Shown here piece after piece: positions 47,801 through 60,399 of a stretch of DNA of 64,000 nucleotides. The DNA is from Tolypeutes matacus (taxonomy: Eukaryota > Chordata > Mammalia > Cingulata > Chlamyphoridae), in the NCBI GenBank assembly GCA_026826555.1, contig JAKSZT010020895.1, positions 510,053 through 574,052 of the forward strand, in the 5' to 3' direction. A program made the translations under genes and the position numbers. Position 1 is the stretch's first letter; every line of letters starts with the position of its first letter. The notes beneath the pieces are model-generated. The model was given only the letters and a program-made list of their open reading frames with translations, did not search any database and was not told the origin of the DNA.

Positions 47801-49463
47801 GCTTTACTCTTCATATATAAACTAATAGCTCCCTAGAATCTTTTTAAAGGGACTGAATGATATCTGGAAGTCAGAGCTAAAGTTAACCAGAGCTAAATGT
47901 GCTGAAAAGGTGCAGCATTAATTCTAAAAGAAGCTAAGAGAAATCAGACTTCAATTAAAAAATAAATTGGGTACTCTAAAGACTAAAGAGAATCAAGATA
48001 CAAGGATAAATGCAATATTATCAATATTTTAAAAATTTAGGTACTATGGAGACCAGAAATATTTATTTTGTCAAGAATATTCTTTAAATTTAATTGGAGC
48101 ACTATCCAATTTAGCCTGACCAGTCAACATATTTAAACAGCATAACTAACATGGAACCTAAAATGTGAATGAGATTGTGATATTCTGTACAGAATTGTTG
48201 TAATACCTTGATGCTTTTCAAAGTGTTTTGGGCATAAGATAGAAAGGTGTTTGCAAAGTCCCTTAAATGAATGGGAAAAATGTGGTAATCCTACTACTTT
48301 CTCAAACAATAGGAGTTCTCAATTTATTGAAATGTTAGACTTCTGCAAGTTATACCTGTGAAAAAGAAGCATGCTAGAAAGCTGAGCCCTCAGACTAGAG
48401 GCTTGCACACCTGAAACTTATTTCTATAATGATGAAGCTAAACATAATAGTTCCTAAGAATCACCTCTAGAGAACATCTTGGTTACTCAAATGTGACTGC
48501 CTCTCTAAGCCAAACTCTCATTACCTTCCCCCCTACATAGGACAGGATTTCAGTGATAGTTTTCCCTGGCAACTCAGTACTTGACTTCGAGAGATTTTTC
48601 TTGGCAATGTGGAAATTGACAACTACCAGGGATAAGCTTCCTGACAAGATGTGATTAGACCAAATGGGGGAAAAGAAATAAAAGAGAGTGAAGTTTTAAT
48701 GGTTAATAGATTTCAAATAGATTTTAGAGGTCATTCTGGAGGTTACTCCTATGAAGGTGTATTTGTTTAGAGGCTCACCTCAAATGTGATAAGCCTTGTC
48801 CATTGCACTGCTGAGACTGAGAACTGCTCCCCAAACAGGACTTGGTTTAAATTCTTATAAAATTATTTAAGGAAGGCCATTTCTTAAAACTGACTATATA
48901 GGTAATCTTCATGCTAATCCTGTATTAGTTGCTATTCACTGTGTTAGATCTTTTGGTATTACCCTAAATAAATTTTCAGGAAACAATCTCAATGCCCAGA
49001 GAATATTTAACTTGACACCTTTGCTGTCATTGCTTTCTTGTTCTCATCTCTCTACTAGTGGCGTGGATCATCAGGAGCCCAGCTAACTTATACTTTTCTG
49101 TTTTCCTCATGAACAAACCCCACTTAAATACCAGCAGCATAACTCCCTTCATTTTATTTCTTGAAAGTCTGTCCCCACACAATTTCCTTTGCCTCATGAG
49201 TAAGTTGCCTTAAACCTAAGAATATCTTTTTATTTCTAAGTGGTTGCAGGCTACTGAACTCCTGGTAGCATACCAGTCTTTCCAGACCAGTACCCACTTC
49301 CCCCGCCCAAAAAAAGGAATGTCCAATCATGGGTATTGCAATTGCAAGGATCTCACCCTTTACCAGAAAAAACCCTAACACTGTCCCATCACAGCAGGAT
49401 GTAGCCAGATCAAGTGACAACAAAATTCCTACAATTGGAAATTTATATTTAATCAGGGGAAAT
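47801..49463. other. Intergenic DNA with a possible ancient LTR
   Basis: No gene seen. 48480-49150 has phrases such as AATTGACAACTACCAGGGAT, AGGTCATTCTGGAGGTTACTC and TAAATTCTTATAAAATTATTT that look to me like an old eutherian LTR, but I cannot name it. Confidence 0.35.
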
Positions 49464-50162
49464 TGTAGTACTAGAAAAACCCATAGAGCTTAAATATTAA
49501 GGCATTGTCCTGAACCTCTGAATCTAGCAGTTAAAAATTAAAATTAACTATGATTTCTAAACCATCATGTGGATGCCTTTTTACTTCCAATAAATTATAA
49601 AATAGCCAAAGGTTGATATCTGAAATTACTGAAACTGGCTAAATGACTTCACCCTTGAATATGACATTTCTGACTAAAACCCTACAATTGCAATGATTAT
49701 TCCTGACTGATCATACCTTTGCATATGAACATTTTTATTGAAACGGTGACCATACCAGCTTCTGCTGTTTTATATCCATATGAAAATCCTTGTAGCTGAC
49801 CTTTGATTTCAGTGTCCACTCTCCCAGATACCTTGATCTCTGATAATGATTGTAACTTTTTTATTTCCCCAGGTTTGGTACCTATCCCATCCTCTTGAGC
49901 CCCTTAATGTTTATTAATGAAAGAACTTGTGTAAACTCCACTCCAATTATTCATTAGCATCCTAAGGTTATAAAATATTAGAATTTCTGCAGATGGGAAA
50001 GGCTGATTTAAGATTCTACATCTTCAATCTCCCACTAGCACATAAACCCGCTTTTCCTTCTTAGGCTTGTTTGGTGTGTCTGTCTGTTCTGGCTCACCAC
50101 GTGAATGAACCCAGGCAAGAACCCCCAGGTCCCTTTTCAAATCAAAACTCAACACCCTGACA
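49464..50162 (+). mobile_element. Solo LTR of the 39198 ERV family
   Basis: Begins TGTAGTACTAGAAAAACCC and ends CACCCTGACA, with no retroviral interior beside it. Similar over its length to 39198-39900. Its 3' end is duplicated at 4088-4200 in copy A. No obvious short flanking duplication remains. Confidence 0.8.
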
Positions 50163-50699
50163 CTTGTCTGATTTATTTGATTAATAGCTGAGGAGAGATT
50201 CCAAATATGTAAATGTAAGGCAGAGAACAATTCCATATGCTTCTCTTGTTTGGTTTCTCATCCTTCATATCTGTTGCCAAACTAACAAATACCAATTTAC
50301 TACTCCAAAGCATTTTCATTATAAACAGGTGGTAAGGCTGATATGGAGAGCAAGATGCAATATTTTTTTTGCTGGCTAAGGTTTTGAGAATGGATAGAGT
50401 CAAGTAAAGTGAAAGAGAAGATAAGGGAGCAAATAAATATAAAAATAAGTTTAGGAAATGTTATGAGGAGGTAAAAGTAAAAGTGAAGACAATGTTAAAG
50501 GGATAAGGAAGGCTAAAGAGAAATAAAATGATGTTTTTATATTGAGTTAGATTATTAGGGGAGTGAGATTTAGGGAAAATAAGAATATTAAAATAATGTT
50601 AGTGAATAAATAATAAGGGAAAATGTTTAACAAAGAATATATGTATGTATTTAATATTACTTATGCCTGTTTTCTAAATTACAGACTAAAAACATGACA

Positions 50700-51995
50700 C
50701 CTTTTTTAATTTAATTTTTTTAAAAATTTAAAAATATACTTAGATTATACAAATGTCACATAAAAATTTAGGGGATTCCCATATGCCGTGCTCCCCACAC
50801 CTCCCCCATATTCCCACATTAACAACATCCTTAATTAGTGAGGTATATTCATTGCACTTGATGTATGCATTTTGGACCATTGCCACTAAGCATGGATTAA
50901 AATTTACATTGTAGTTTACTCTCTCTCCTGCAAAATTCTGTAGGTTAAGGCAAGATTTATAATGGCTTGTATCTTTTATTGCAATGTTATTCAGGACAAT
51001 TCCCAAGTCCCAAAAATGCCCCTACATTACACCTGTTTTTCCCTCCCTGTCCTCATAAACTCCAGTGGCCATTGCCTCCACATCAATGATATCATTTCTT
51101 CCATTGCTAGAATCACAATAATTCTATGGTAGAATACCAGTAATTCTACTTTAGTACATCTTTCATTCCCAATCCTGAGGACTCAGGGATGGTGATGTCC
51201 ACTACACCTCTAATTGAGAGAGGGTTGTGATCCCATAGGGCCAATGGATGGGACTCTTTTGCTTGCATTTGCAGACTTTCTCAGTTCCTTTGTATGGTAG
51301 TTGTACATTATCACCTCCATGTTAGTTGTCCTAGGTGAGACCGATGACTGGAGAGTAGGTGTTACAAATCCGATGAGATTCGGGGCCCAGCTGGCACATG
51401 GACAACCCAAAGATTCAAGTCTCTTGTATGTACACCTACCAACTTTATACTAATTATAGGTTCAGATAGAAGGACAGAAGAGCCATGTGTAGGAAAACCA
51501 CAACTGAGTCTAATTCTGTCACTCTGAGTAGCATAAATTCCAAAGCAGGGCCCACTGGTAAGGCACTACACTCCTGAGCTACCTGCCCTGACTACAGTGT
51601 CTGGATATCTCCTAAGCCCTCATGAGCCCAGCTTTTTGGGGTAGTATCTATTTTGGCAGTCAAAGAGATCCTGCTGAGATTTGCATAATTGTAACCTTCT
51701 CAACTCTGTTTGAAGCCTCTTAGCCATATAAAGTCATTAGTCTTTATCTTTTCCCCCTTTTGATCAAGGTCTTTTTTTAGTTGCATTGCTATTTTTTTTT
51801 TTTTTTTTTTAAGATTTTATTTATTTATTCATTTATTCCCCCCTTGCTGCTTGTGCTCGCTGGGTCAGCTAACCACGCCGTGCGGGCGGGCTTGCCTTCA
51901 CCAGGAGGCCCCGGGAACCGAACCCAGGGCCTCCCATATGGTAAACGGGAGCCCTACTGATTGAGCCACAGCCGCTTCCCAAACATGGGAAGAAA

Positions 51996-52047
<52 letters not shown>

Positions 52048-52222
52048 GGGAGGTACCGGGGATCGAACCCCGGTCTCTCCATATGGTAGACGGACGCCGA
52101 TCCTTTTGAGCCACATCCGTTTCCCTATTGCATTGCTATTTGATGCTTAGTAGTAATCCCTTGGTGCTAGGGAGGCTCATTCCTGGGAGTCATGTCCCAC
52201 ACTGTGGAAGGTAATGTATTTA
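50700..52222 (-). mobile_element. L1-type 3'-end insertion, specific to A'
   Basis: Starts with a T-rich tract (antisense tail), then GGGGATTCCCATATGCCGTG and more than 1 kb matching the repeat at 16855-17500 and relatives. Copy A passes directly from CTAAAGTATGGCTAAC to TTCAAATCAACAG near 4735-4750 and so serves as the empty site. It contains its own SINE pair at 51795-52127. Confidence 0.7.
51795..52127 (-). mobile_element. Head-to-tail SINE pair within one target-site duplication
   Basis: The 14-bp TTGCATTGCTATTT occurs at 51781-51794 and 52128-52141. Between the copies, read on the minus strand, is a first SINE (52127-52045) with intact-looking box A TGGCTCAAAAGG and box B GGTTCGATCCC. 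A poly(A) of about 48 follows, then a 17-base spacer, then a second complete SINE (51980-51795) of the GGGAAGCGGCTGTGGCTC type with its own tail. The first head is among the best tRNA-like sequences here, but it is a SINE promoter and not a tRNA gene. Confidence 0.9.
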
Positions 52223-53089
52223 TATGTTGAGGTTTAAATCAACAAGAACCAAAAGGAAAATGAGAAAGAATCTTTGGTAAATTATAAACTCACAATGATT
52301 AGTAGGACTGGTGTTGGGACAAATTTTACATACGATAAATTGCCTTATCACAATAAGAATTGTCATATAACAGGAGGACGAACTATTAAAGAAATGAAAA
52401 CAATACAAAATAACTGAATCTATTGAGTACTACACATGGAAAACGTTATTCTCAACTTTTACATATAGTACATGAAACAAAGCAAGATTAAGCACCAAAA
52501 GTAAAATTATTTTATGTCCAACACAACTGGGCACTGGGTCAAAATGAATGAATCTATTTTCAGATGTTGTGATTTTAAAAGTACTAGATTTTATACAAGC
52601 AGTTTTATTCTCCATTGAAACAAAAATATACAGTGATATCTCTAGGGAAAAATTCTTTCTTAGGTGTTTTTATCATTAAAGTGATTAAATACATTTTCAT
52701 TGGTAATCACTGTATAAGACAATGTGTTTGCATTAAGGATACCAATAGTATCATTTCCAAGGTATAAAATATAAATTATTTTCAGAAGGTAAATAACACA
52801 ATAAACTATACACGTAAAAGTCAAAGCTAACTGAAGCATAGATTCTGTCTTATTTAGGGGAATTCACAGGAGGAGGTATCTGAGAATTTGAGATTCTAAA
52901 CTGGTGCCTGGAGGGAGATGAGATAGGAGGCAAGATATTCCAGGCAGAAGAAGCAGCCTAAACAGAAGAAAAGTAAAAGGGACATAAATAGTTTGGTTGG
53001 AAGCAGGACTCAGAGCTCTACAATCAAGTCATCTCTGATAAAATATAAAATAAAAAATGAGTCATAGATAAGCATAAGAAAAGCCCAGT

Positions 53090-53900
53090 CTATTAGTCAG
53101 TTTTCTCTAATGAAACAGAACTGACATGAGATATTGCAAATATTATGAGATTTTTATAAAAATTTGTCATGGAACAGGGTGGGTGTGAGGCACAAGTCCA
53201 AATTCAATAGGGCAGGCTGCAAGCTGGGAACTCCGATGAAGATTTTTGATGAAATCCCAGGAAAAGCTAGCTAGCTGAAGTAGAGATAGAAATTCTCTCT
53301 TCTGAATGCTCAAAGCATCACTTGTCCTTTTAAAGTCTTCAAACGGTCTGATGAGACTTCTCTCATTGTTAATGGAAATCTCTTCAGTTGATTGTGAATG
53401 TAATTAGCCATAGATGCAATTAACTTACTGATGACTGAAGTCCATGAAATGTCCTTCATAACAATCAGGACAGGCTTTGCTTGATCAAACAATTGGGCAC
53501 CATACCATGATATGGTTTGGCTTAAGCAATGGAAATACATTCATATGCAGTTTTGAGGCCAAGAAAATGTCCATATCACGGTGTCATCAAAGCCATGATT
53601 TCTCTCCAAAGATAGCCTGCTGGCAATCCTTGACTCCAGTCTTCTGGCAAAACACACAGTGGCATCAGCTGGTCTCTCCCTACTCCTCCAGGGTTTCTTG
53701 ATTTCAGCTTCTTGCCTCCGTGGCTTTTTTTCTTTGTCTGAATTCCTTTGTGTTATATAGGGCTCCAGTAAAAGGAATAAGAATGTTCCTGATTGAGGCC
53801 ACACCTTAACTGAAGTATTCTCATCAATAGGTCCTACTTACAATGGATCCATACCCACAGGAATGGATTAACTTTAAGAACATGCTTTTTCTGGTTTACA
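53090..53900 (-). mobile_element. LTR-like interspersed repeat (duplicate)
   Basis: Counterpart of 5600-6450. Includes TATTAGTCAGTTTTCTCTAAT at its left end, closer to the 17518 element than the copy A version is. Confidence 0.5.
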
Positions 53901-54093
53901 TATACTTTCAAAGCACTATACCCTCCTTGTCTGAGTTCTTTGATTCACTGCATTTGGATAAATGGAATGCAATTTATTATAAAAATTTTTCAGCTACACA
54001 AATCTGTTCAATGGCAACATTGTTACAAATGCATAATTGTAAGATGTTTAAACACAAATTTCATCATATAAAATTGTCCAGCTTTAACAAGAT

Positions 54094-54130
54094 GTTTTTT
54101 TTTGTTTTGTTTTGTTTTTGTTTTGTTTTT
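54094..54130 (+). repeat. (GTTTT)n simple repeat
   Basis: About seven imperfect GTTTT units, at the place where copy A has a TTCC tract. Confidence 0.85.
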
Positions 54131-55059
54131 ATTGCCTTCTTTAGTGCACAACTGCACCTCAGCTCACATTACATTGGAAGATCCCAAGGAGTCCAGGGCC
54201 AGCAGTCTGATCTAAAGGGTTTTATGGTTTCATTGACCAGAAGAGTTCAAAGCTCTTCTCAAACCTGTTCCCTTTCTGTACAGTGATGGGAAATCACAGA
54301 CTAAGGACCTGAATCTCCAAAGCAGATCTGGAAGTTGTGAGGGACTGAGGGTGGGGTATAGTTAAGGGGGTTTCCTTTGGAGCCTCAGCTTTTCCCAGGG
54401 ATCGGGGTAGGTGAGATTGGGGAATATGAAAGGTCCCCTCCATGCCAAAGCTACAGACAAAATCAAGAAAGAATCACTTAGATTGAGAAAACCTATGTAG
54501 TAAAATTAAGTTAGGCATTTCTGATGTTGGGTGGTGATTTTATTTTTAGACAATCTGGCAAATATTTTGATTTAAGAAATACTCAAGTTCTCTACTTTTA
54601 AATTATTTCCTTTTGTATCTAAGTACAATAAATAATGATTAGAGGTATTTTATCTTTATCATTGACTGGTGAAATGGTGGAGTGAGAAAGCAGATAGTCT
54701 GTATCAAACAAAGAATTGTATCTGATTTAAGACAATTCATATTATCTTAAAGATTATTAAATTGAGAGACTTTTAATGTTAAACAAAAGGGAAGAGAAAT
54801 GTTTAATACCATTTCAAGATTTCTGTGAAACTGGAATCAAGATCTAAAATTTATAAACTAGTTGTTTAATAAAAGTGATCTGTTTCTCATTAAAAAGAAG
54901 TCCATCCCTTTCTCCACCCTTCCATAATAAAAATCGTTTTCTCCTACTAAATACACACACACACACAAACCCATAGGGGAACTTTACTCTGTTTTACCAC
55001 CTATCATGCCAAAAAATGTTGTAAAAGAACATAGTAAAAATTTTCTAATGAAATCATTA

Positions 55060-56160
55060 GAACACAGGTAATAGATGAAATTAAGATTTGTTTTGTTTGA
55101 TATCCTTAATATTAGATAAATATGGACAAAGTTTAAATAGTTTATCCTGTTTGACAAGGCAGAGGATACCTAAAATTACAGATTTGATCAGACTAGAGCA
55201 TAGGCAGTGCCTAATAAAAGAAAACAGATCAATATGTCAAGCCCTCAATATTTTTGCATGTAACTGTGCACCTTATTCTTCAAAATGTGAAACTAAGTGG
55301 TTACAATAGGTCCTAAGGCAAGGGGGATAGAAGAATAGAATAGATGGAACAAGGGCATTTTTAGGGCATTGGAATTATTCTGCATGATCAGGCAAAAATG
55401 GGTACGGACCATTTTAAATTTTGTGAAAACTTATAAAAGTGTACAATGCAAAATGTAAACCACTGACCATGAGTAGTAGCAATGCTTCAATATCTGTACA
55501 TCAATTGTAACAAATTTATCATACACATGTAAAATGCTATTAATAAGGGAGAGTGGGAGAAGGTGATGGTTTGGGTATATGGAATCATCTATATTTTCTA
55601 TGTGACTTTTATATAACTCTAAAGTTTTTTGAAGATAAAGTGAAAAAAAAAATAAGACAGTGGGAAGACATTTAGAAGAAATGTCATTGGAAAAAGATAA
55701 CAGATTTAACTGATGAAAAAACACATTGAAAAAAATTATATATATTTTTTATTTTTAACATTTATTTTCATTTTTTCTTTTTGTATCTTGTTATATCTTC
55801 ATTATTATTTCATTTTCTTACTATATTTATTTATTTTTAACTTTGTTTTGGGGAAACTAGGGTTCACAGATGGGTCACACCCGTGGCAGGGAAGGATCAC
55901 TGGTGTGGAGTGTCAATGATGTGGGGATATTTGGGGATGGGTGCACCTGGGACATGTCTCTATGACATATAAATTGGTTCATATGGTCAAGGGGCATTTT
56001 CTTGGGTGGAGACCCACACAATAGCCTAAAGAATATTGAACTCCAATTCTGGAAAGTCCTGCTACATTCTCTAATAGAGGGGCAAGAATCCCTGAGTACA
56101 TGGGCAGTGCCTAGCAAAGGAAGACAGGCCATTATGCAAGGCCATTAATATTGACTTATG
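55060..56160 (+). mobile_element. L1-type 3' UTR segments
   Basis: 55300-55655 is a third copy of the 430-905 repeat (ATTCTGCATGATCAGG, AATGTAAACCACTGACCATG). The words GGCAGTGCCTA, AAGAAAACAG or AGGAAGACAG, and CAATATT or TTAATATT occur at both 55192-55255 and 56092-56155, suggesting two related fragments. The T/A-rich 55730-55850 stretch separates them. Confidence 0.5.
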
Positions 56161-56352
56161 GCTTCTCAGGAGGTGTTTTGCGTAAACACATGCTAACATT
56201 TCTGCCTGCAAATAATGTCTCTCAATTTGTGGCTTATATTTTTCCTAATATAACAGTCGTTTTGAAGAACTGATTCATGTAGCTATGTTTTTCTACTAAA
56301 ATTCCTTTAAATCCCAATTGTTAAAGAATAACTTTGCTTCATATTCAAATTT

Positions 56353-56548
56353 TTTTTCTTTTTTTTTTTTTAATTAACTAATTTTTTATTGTGGGTAAAA
56401 ATAAAAATATTCACCATACATACCAATATTTGTAAAATGATATATAAATATATATGCATATATGTGCATTTGCTTACAAAAATGTTATTTATATATATAT
56501 AAATATATTTTAAGAGGTGCTTAGATTACCTAAAATATTACACGGAAC
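56353..56548 (-). mobile_element. Short LINE tail with 13-bp target-site duplication
   Basis: T-run, then TTATTGTGGGTAAAAATA, then AAAATGATATATAAATATAT and TTAAGAGGTGCTTAGATTAC, nearly identical to 22690-22860. Flanked by CATATTCAAATTT at 56340-56352 and 56549-56561. The insert is only 196 bp. Confidence 0.88.
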
Positions 56549-56599
56549 CATATTCAAATTTAAGTTAACAATAATTTTCTCCATATTTTGAGATATCAT

Positions 56600-57070
56600 T
56601 AAATTATTTTTTTTCACAAAATTGCTGTTGAAAATTCATCTCCTGGATGTATGTAGAATGTTTAATAAAGTCAAATGTAAATATGTGGTAATGGTTGGAC
56701 AGGATGGTAACACATTATAATGAATTTAACAAACACTGTTGATTTATGGATGTGATTGTTGCTGAATCATGCAGTCTAAGGAGATTAATGCTAGTTGGAG
56801 GACAGCTGGAGGATAATATTGGGAATATATAACAATGATTTTTGTCAATAGATGAGGGTTGTGGTTAATAATTTAAATATAGGTATGTTCTTCTGCAGAG
56901 TGCTAATATGTGGTGATACATGAGAAAAATATAACTAATGTAATTTACGGACTATAGTTAACAACATTGTAAGTTTTTTGTAGCAAAAGCAGAGTTGGAA
57001 TTATATTAATGCTAATGGTCTAAAATAAAAGAATATGGGGTTGGGTTTTGTGAAATATAAATCTGATAAA
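56600..57070 (+). mobile_element. L1 3' UTR-like fragment
   Basis: Resembles 12000-12420: GGATGGTAACACATTATAATG, GATTGTTGCTGAATCATGC, CGGACTATAGTTAACAACA. No coding part. Confidence 0.5.
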
Positions 57071-57359
57071 GTAATTTTTTCTCTTCATTTTTTTCATTAA
57101 CAAGGAACTCTGGACTATGTCATTTAACTAATCTGTGTTCATCTGTGTATTATCCTTTTTAAAAAAATCTCCTTTTGTAACTAATCTATCTTGACCTTCA
57201 GTCTGTCCTTAGGGAGTTCTCTTTTTCTTTTAAGTTTTAGCAGTTTCACTATGATATGTTATAAAGCTTGGGAAGAAACTTCTGCAACTTACAAAACAGC
57301 TTCTGATACCAACTGCAAATAGAGCAGTAATTCAAACTAATCCAATTCTAATTCTACTC

Positions 57360-58060
57360 TGTGTTAGGCAGGAGCCAGAGAGTAAGGAGATCCCTCTAAA
57401 ACACTGTCCTGCAAGCACTTTTCACAAATTTGTGGACCTAAGATACCTGCACTTCTGCAAATTTCTAGGTTTCCACCACACCCTCAAGTTTGACAGTTTG
57501 CTAGAACAACTCACACAATTCCCTGAAAATGCTATAATTTAAATTATAGCTTTATTATTTTAGAAGGATACCTAAATAAGTCAAGAGAGGCATAGGGTCA
57601 GATCTGGGAGGGTCTCAAATGCAACCTACATGTCCTCTTCAATTGGAGCCAGATCACCTTACCCTCCCATCATAGAGATGTATCTTATCAATCATGGAAG
57701 CTTATCAGGATTCCAAGAGTACTGAGTTTAATGGGGTCTCATTAGGCAACAATGTCCACATTGTTGAATGCAATTTACAGGTCCCCTCCCCTGCCAGAGG
57801 TCAGGCATTTAGGATTATGTGACTTGGCTCAAAGTCCCAATCCCTTAATCACTTGGATGATCTTCCTAGTGTGGACAGCCCCACCCTAAAACCGAAGGTA
57901 GGTGGCCCCTCCCTGTGGTCATATTAGCATATTACCTCTCAGGTGTGATCTTGCTCCAACTATGAAAAACAAAAGGCACTTCCATTTGGGGAAATTCCAA
58001 AGAATCAGGTTCCTTCCTCCAAAATAAGGACTAAGACCAGGGAAGTTTTTCATTATGCTA
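57360..58060 (-). mobile_element. Ancient LTR-like repeat
   Basis: TTGCTAGAACAACTCACACAA, GCATAGGGTCAGATCTGGG, GGGGTCTCATTAGGCAAC and GGTCAGGCATTTAGG are phrases I associate with an old eutherian LTR read in antisense. Family not assigned. Confidence 0.45.
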
Positions 58061-58499
58061 TATATGTCTACTCATGGATTCCTTTTTTATTTAACTCCTT
58101 AATATTTATTTGATTTCCTAAAGCTACAAATTGGGCTTTGTAATAATTCTGAAAAATGAGCCATTATCTTTTTAAAATTATTGACCTTGTTCTAGGTTTT
58201 TAATTTCAGATTCCACTCAAACATATCTGCACTTGTTCTTATATTTATGGTGTCATGGGAACTCTTTCATATTTATATTATTTTATCTTTCTAAAATTTT
58301 GAATAAATTTTGTCAATATCTCCTTAAATGTGACAATCAGCTATGTATCCTATATAATTAATTTTTACATTATTTTGTTTTAATTTCAATAAGTCTGACT
58401 TCTCCCAAATCTTACTACTCAATAGTCTCTTGTCTTCACATATAATTACATTACCCATTTTTTGTCTTTAAACTACAAATCATTTTTAAATTACATTGT

Positions 58500-58985
58500 A
58501 TGTTTCTTCCACCTTTAACAGTTTTTTAAAATCATTTTTATTAGAATAGTTTTGGTTTATGCAGAAAATACAGCATTCCCATGTAACTGCTCCCACCCAT
58601 TAAAATACTTTGTATTAGTGTGGTAAATTCATTACAATTGATGAAAGGATATTATAATTTTACTATGAAATCTAATCCAAAGTTTAAATAAGGTTTTATA
58701 ATATAACTGGTTCTATACAGTCCTATTGTTTTTAACATTTTTATTCTACTAATATTTCCCCTTTAAACTATGTTCAAACATATAATTCAGTGCTGTTAAT
58801 TAAATTCACACTCGTGTGCTACCATTATCAATACCCATTACCACAAATTTATTATACCCCAAACAGATGTTCTGTACCAATTAACCATTACCTCCACCAT
58901 TCCTTAAACCCCCTCTCTGTTGAACAGTGTTCTAATTTCTGACACTATGAATTTTCTTTTTCTAATTATTTCATATCAGTGAGAT
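58500..58985 (-). mobile_element. Old L1 3' UTR fragment, antisense
   Basis: AGAAAATACAGCATTCCCATG, CTTTGTATTAGTGTGGTAAAT and ATTACAATTGATGAAAGG match the common 3' UTR of old mammalian L1s. Confidence 0.65.
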
Positions 58986-59365
58986 TGAGGCAGGTTAGTA
59001 TAGGGTAAACAGGAAGACCAAGTAGACCTGGCAGGAAACTTGGTCATGAGACACATGGTCGTGAAACCCCACCTGCAACCACCACCAAGAATAAAGACAG
59101 AAAGGCCCCGCAAGACCCCCACGAGAATTCCATTTTCAACAAGAATCCTATTTGGAATGAGAATCCAATTCAGGTTCAAGGGGAAGACCTGGATATCAGA
59201 CTGCTGATGCCTTTTCCCAACATTATGAAGAGGGAAGAGTAAAGGTTTTAAAAAGTCTAAATTGGACCTCCATATGTGCGATTTACTCTGCAACACATCT
59301 GCAGTCTATGCCTTGGAGTGTGTACTTTTCTCATTTTCTTGTTTCTTAATTAACTCTTTAGTTCT
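58986..59365. other. Possible LTR remnant
   Basis: GGCAGGAAACTTGGTCATGAG and GTGAAACCCCACCTGC, with a final CTGCAGTCTATGCCTTGGAG, look LTR/U5-like. Weak evidence. Confidence 0.3.
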
Positions 59366-60399
59366 TTGCCTACCCTATGTACTTAAGTTCTTTTACACAA
59401 CATAAACCAAGAACCTACAAGCAAAATCTTAGGATTAGAGGAAGTATCTTTTGGGTTACATCTGCTAGCCAGATAACCAGACATCAAGCCGGGAATTATT
59501 TTTTTTAAAAATCAAATTAATATCTTGAGGAGATAATATTTCTTTCAAAAATAGAAAATGGGAATACAAGATATTCTCTTCAAAGTTTAGGGTTTTTGTG
59601 TTTCAATAAGTTAAGTTTAAAATTATTTGATTATAGTTTTAAAAAATCAGCTACCTTATTCACTGATTAAAGTAGAAAAATTAGACAATATGAATTTTGA
59701 CTATGGATCTATTAAAGTCAAATATGCTATTCATGTACAGACTGCATCTCTGTCATTCATTCAAATGGAGCCATGGAGTCAAAGCTTTGCTAGTGTACAA
59801 AATAAACTGGAAATGCATAATAGGGACTAGACAAACAGAAGTAGAAAATGGCATGGTAATGGTATTTCAATTTATGTGAATAGTAATAATCAGCTTCAAC
59901 ATGTGCATAGTCCATTTCCTTAGTGAATATAGGACTGCATAATATTCCTCAAGACTTTAGAGATTCAGAATACTTCATCCAGACAATTCCTGCCAGATCA
60001 ATAGTTATTTTAGTGGAAAAATTAATTCCCAGAGCTTCGTAATCTGACATTTTGCTACAATTCTCCTTTTCTTATTCCTTTTGATGTTCAACTACAAATG
60101 AGCAAAGCCTAAGTGGAATCATTGCCAAGACTAATAAATTTTATTCCAGTTTAAAAAGAACAATAAAGGTAAAAGAAAACAGAAAAGTCCAATTTACTTA
60201 AACAGAAATGAAAAGGGAACAAAACTTTAGATTCTGCATTTTAAAACCATAATATGATTTTATAAAAAGAAGTGTCAATACTTTTCAAAAATAATGTAAA
60301 ATTTTCAGTGAAAAAATATAGTAAATATTTCAACTATAAAAGCATTTAGAAGAAGGAATAGAAAATCTTGAACATTATGCAGCATCCAGAGAAGAATAG
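59366..60399. other. AT-rich DNA, no feature recognised
   Basis: No gene, repeat family or RNA signature recognised. Confidence 0.5.

Larger units (their letters stand above)
50030..54693 (+). repeat. Segmental duplication copy A', right arm
   Basis: Partner of 4088-7264, longer because of the insertion at 50700-52222. The last matching words are GAAATGGTGGAGTGAGAAAGC here and AATAATGGTGGAGTCAGATAGC there. 52223-53090 is non-repeat duplicon sequence without genes. Confidence 0.85.

Noticed and set aside
52045..52127. Possible genuine tRNA gene, good box A and box B
   Set aside because: It is the head of a SINE with poly(A) and a target-site duplication. The acceptor ends do not pair as in a tRNA.
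53843..54286. 147-codon plus-strand frame
   Set aside because: It crosses an LTR-like element and a GTTTT simple repeat. The duplicon partner has no matching open frame.
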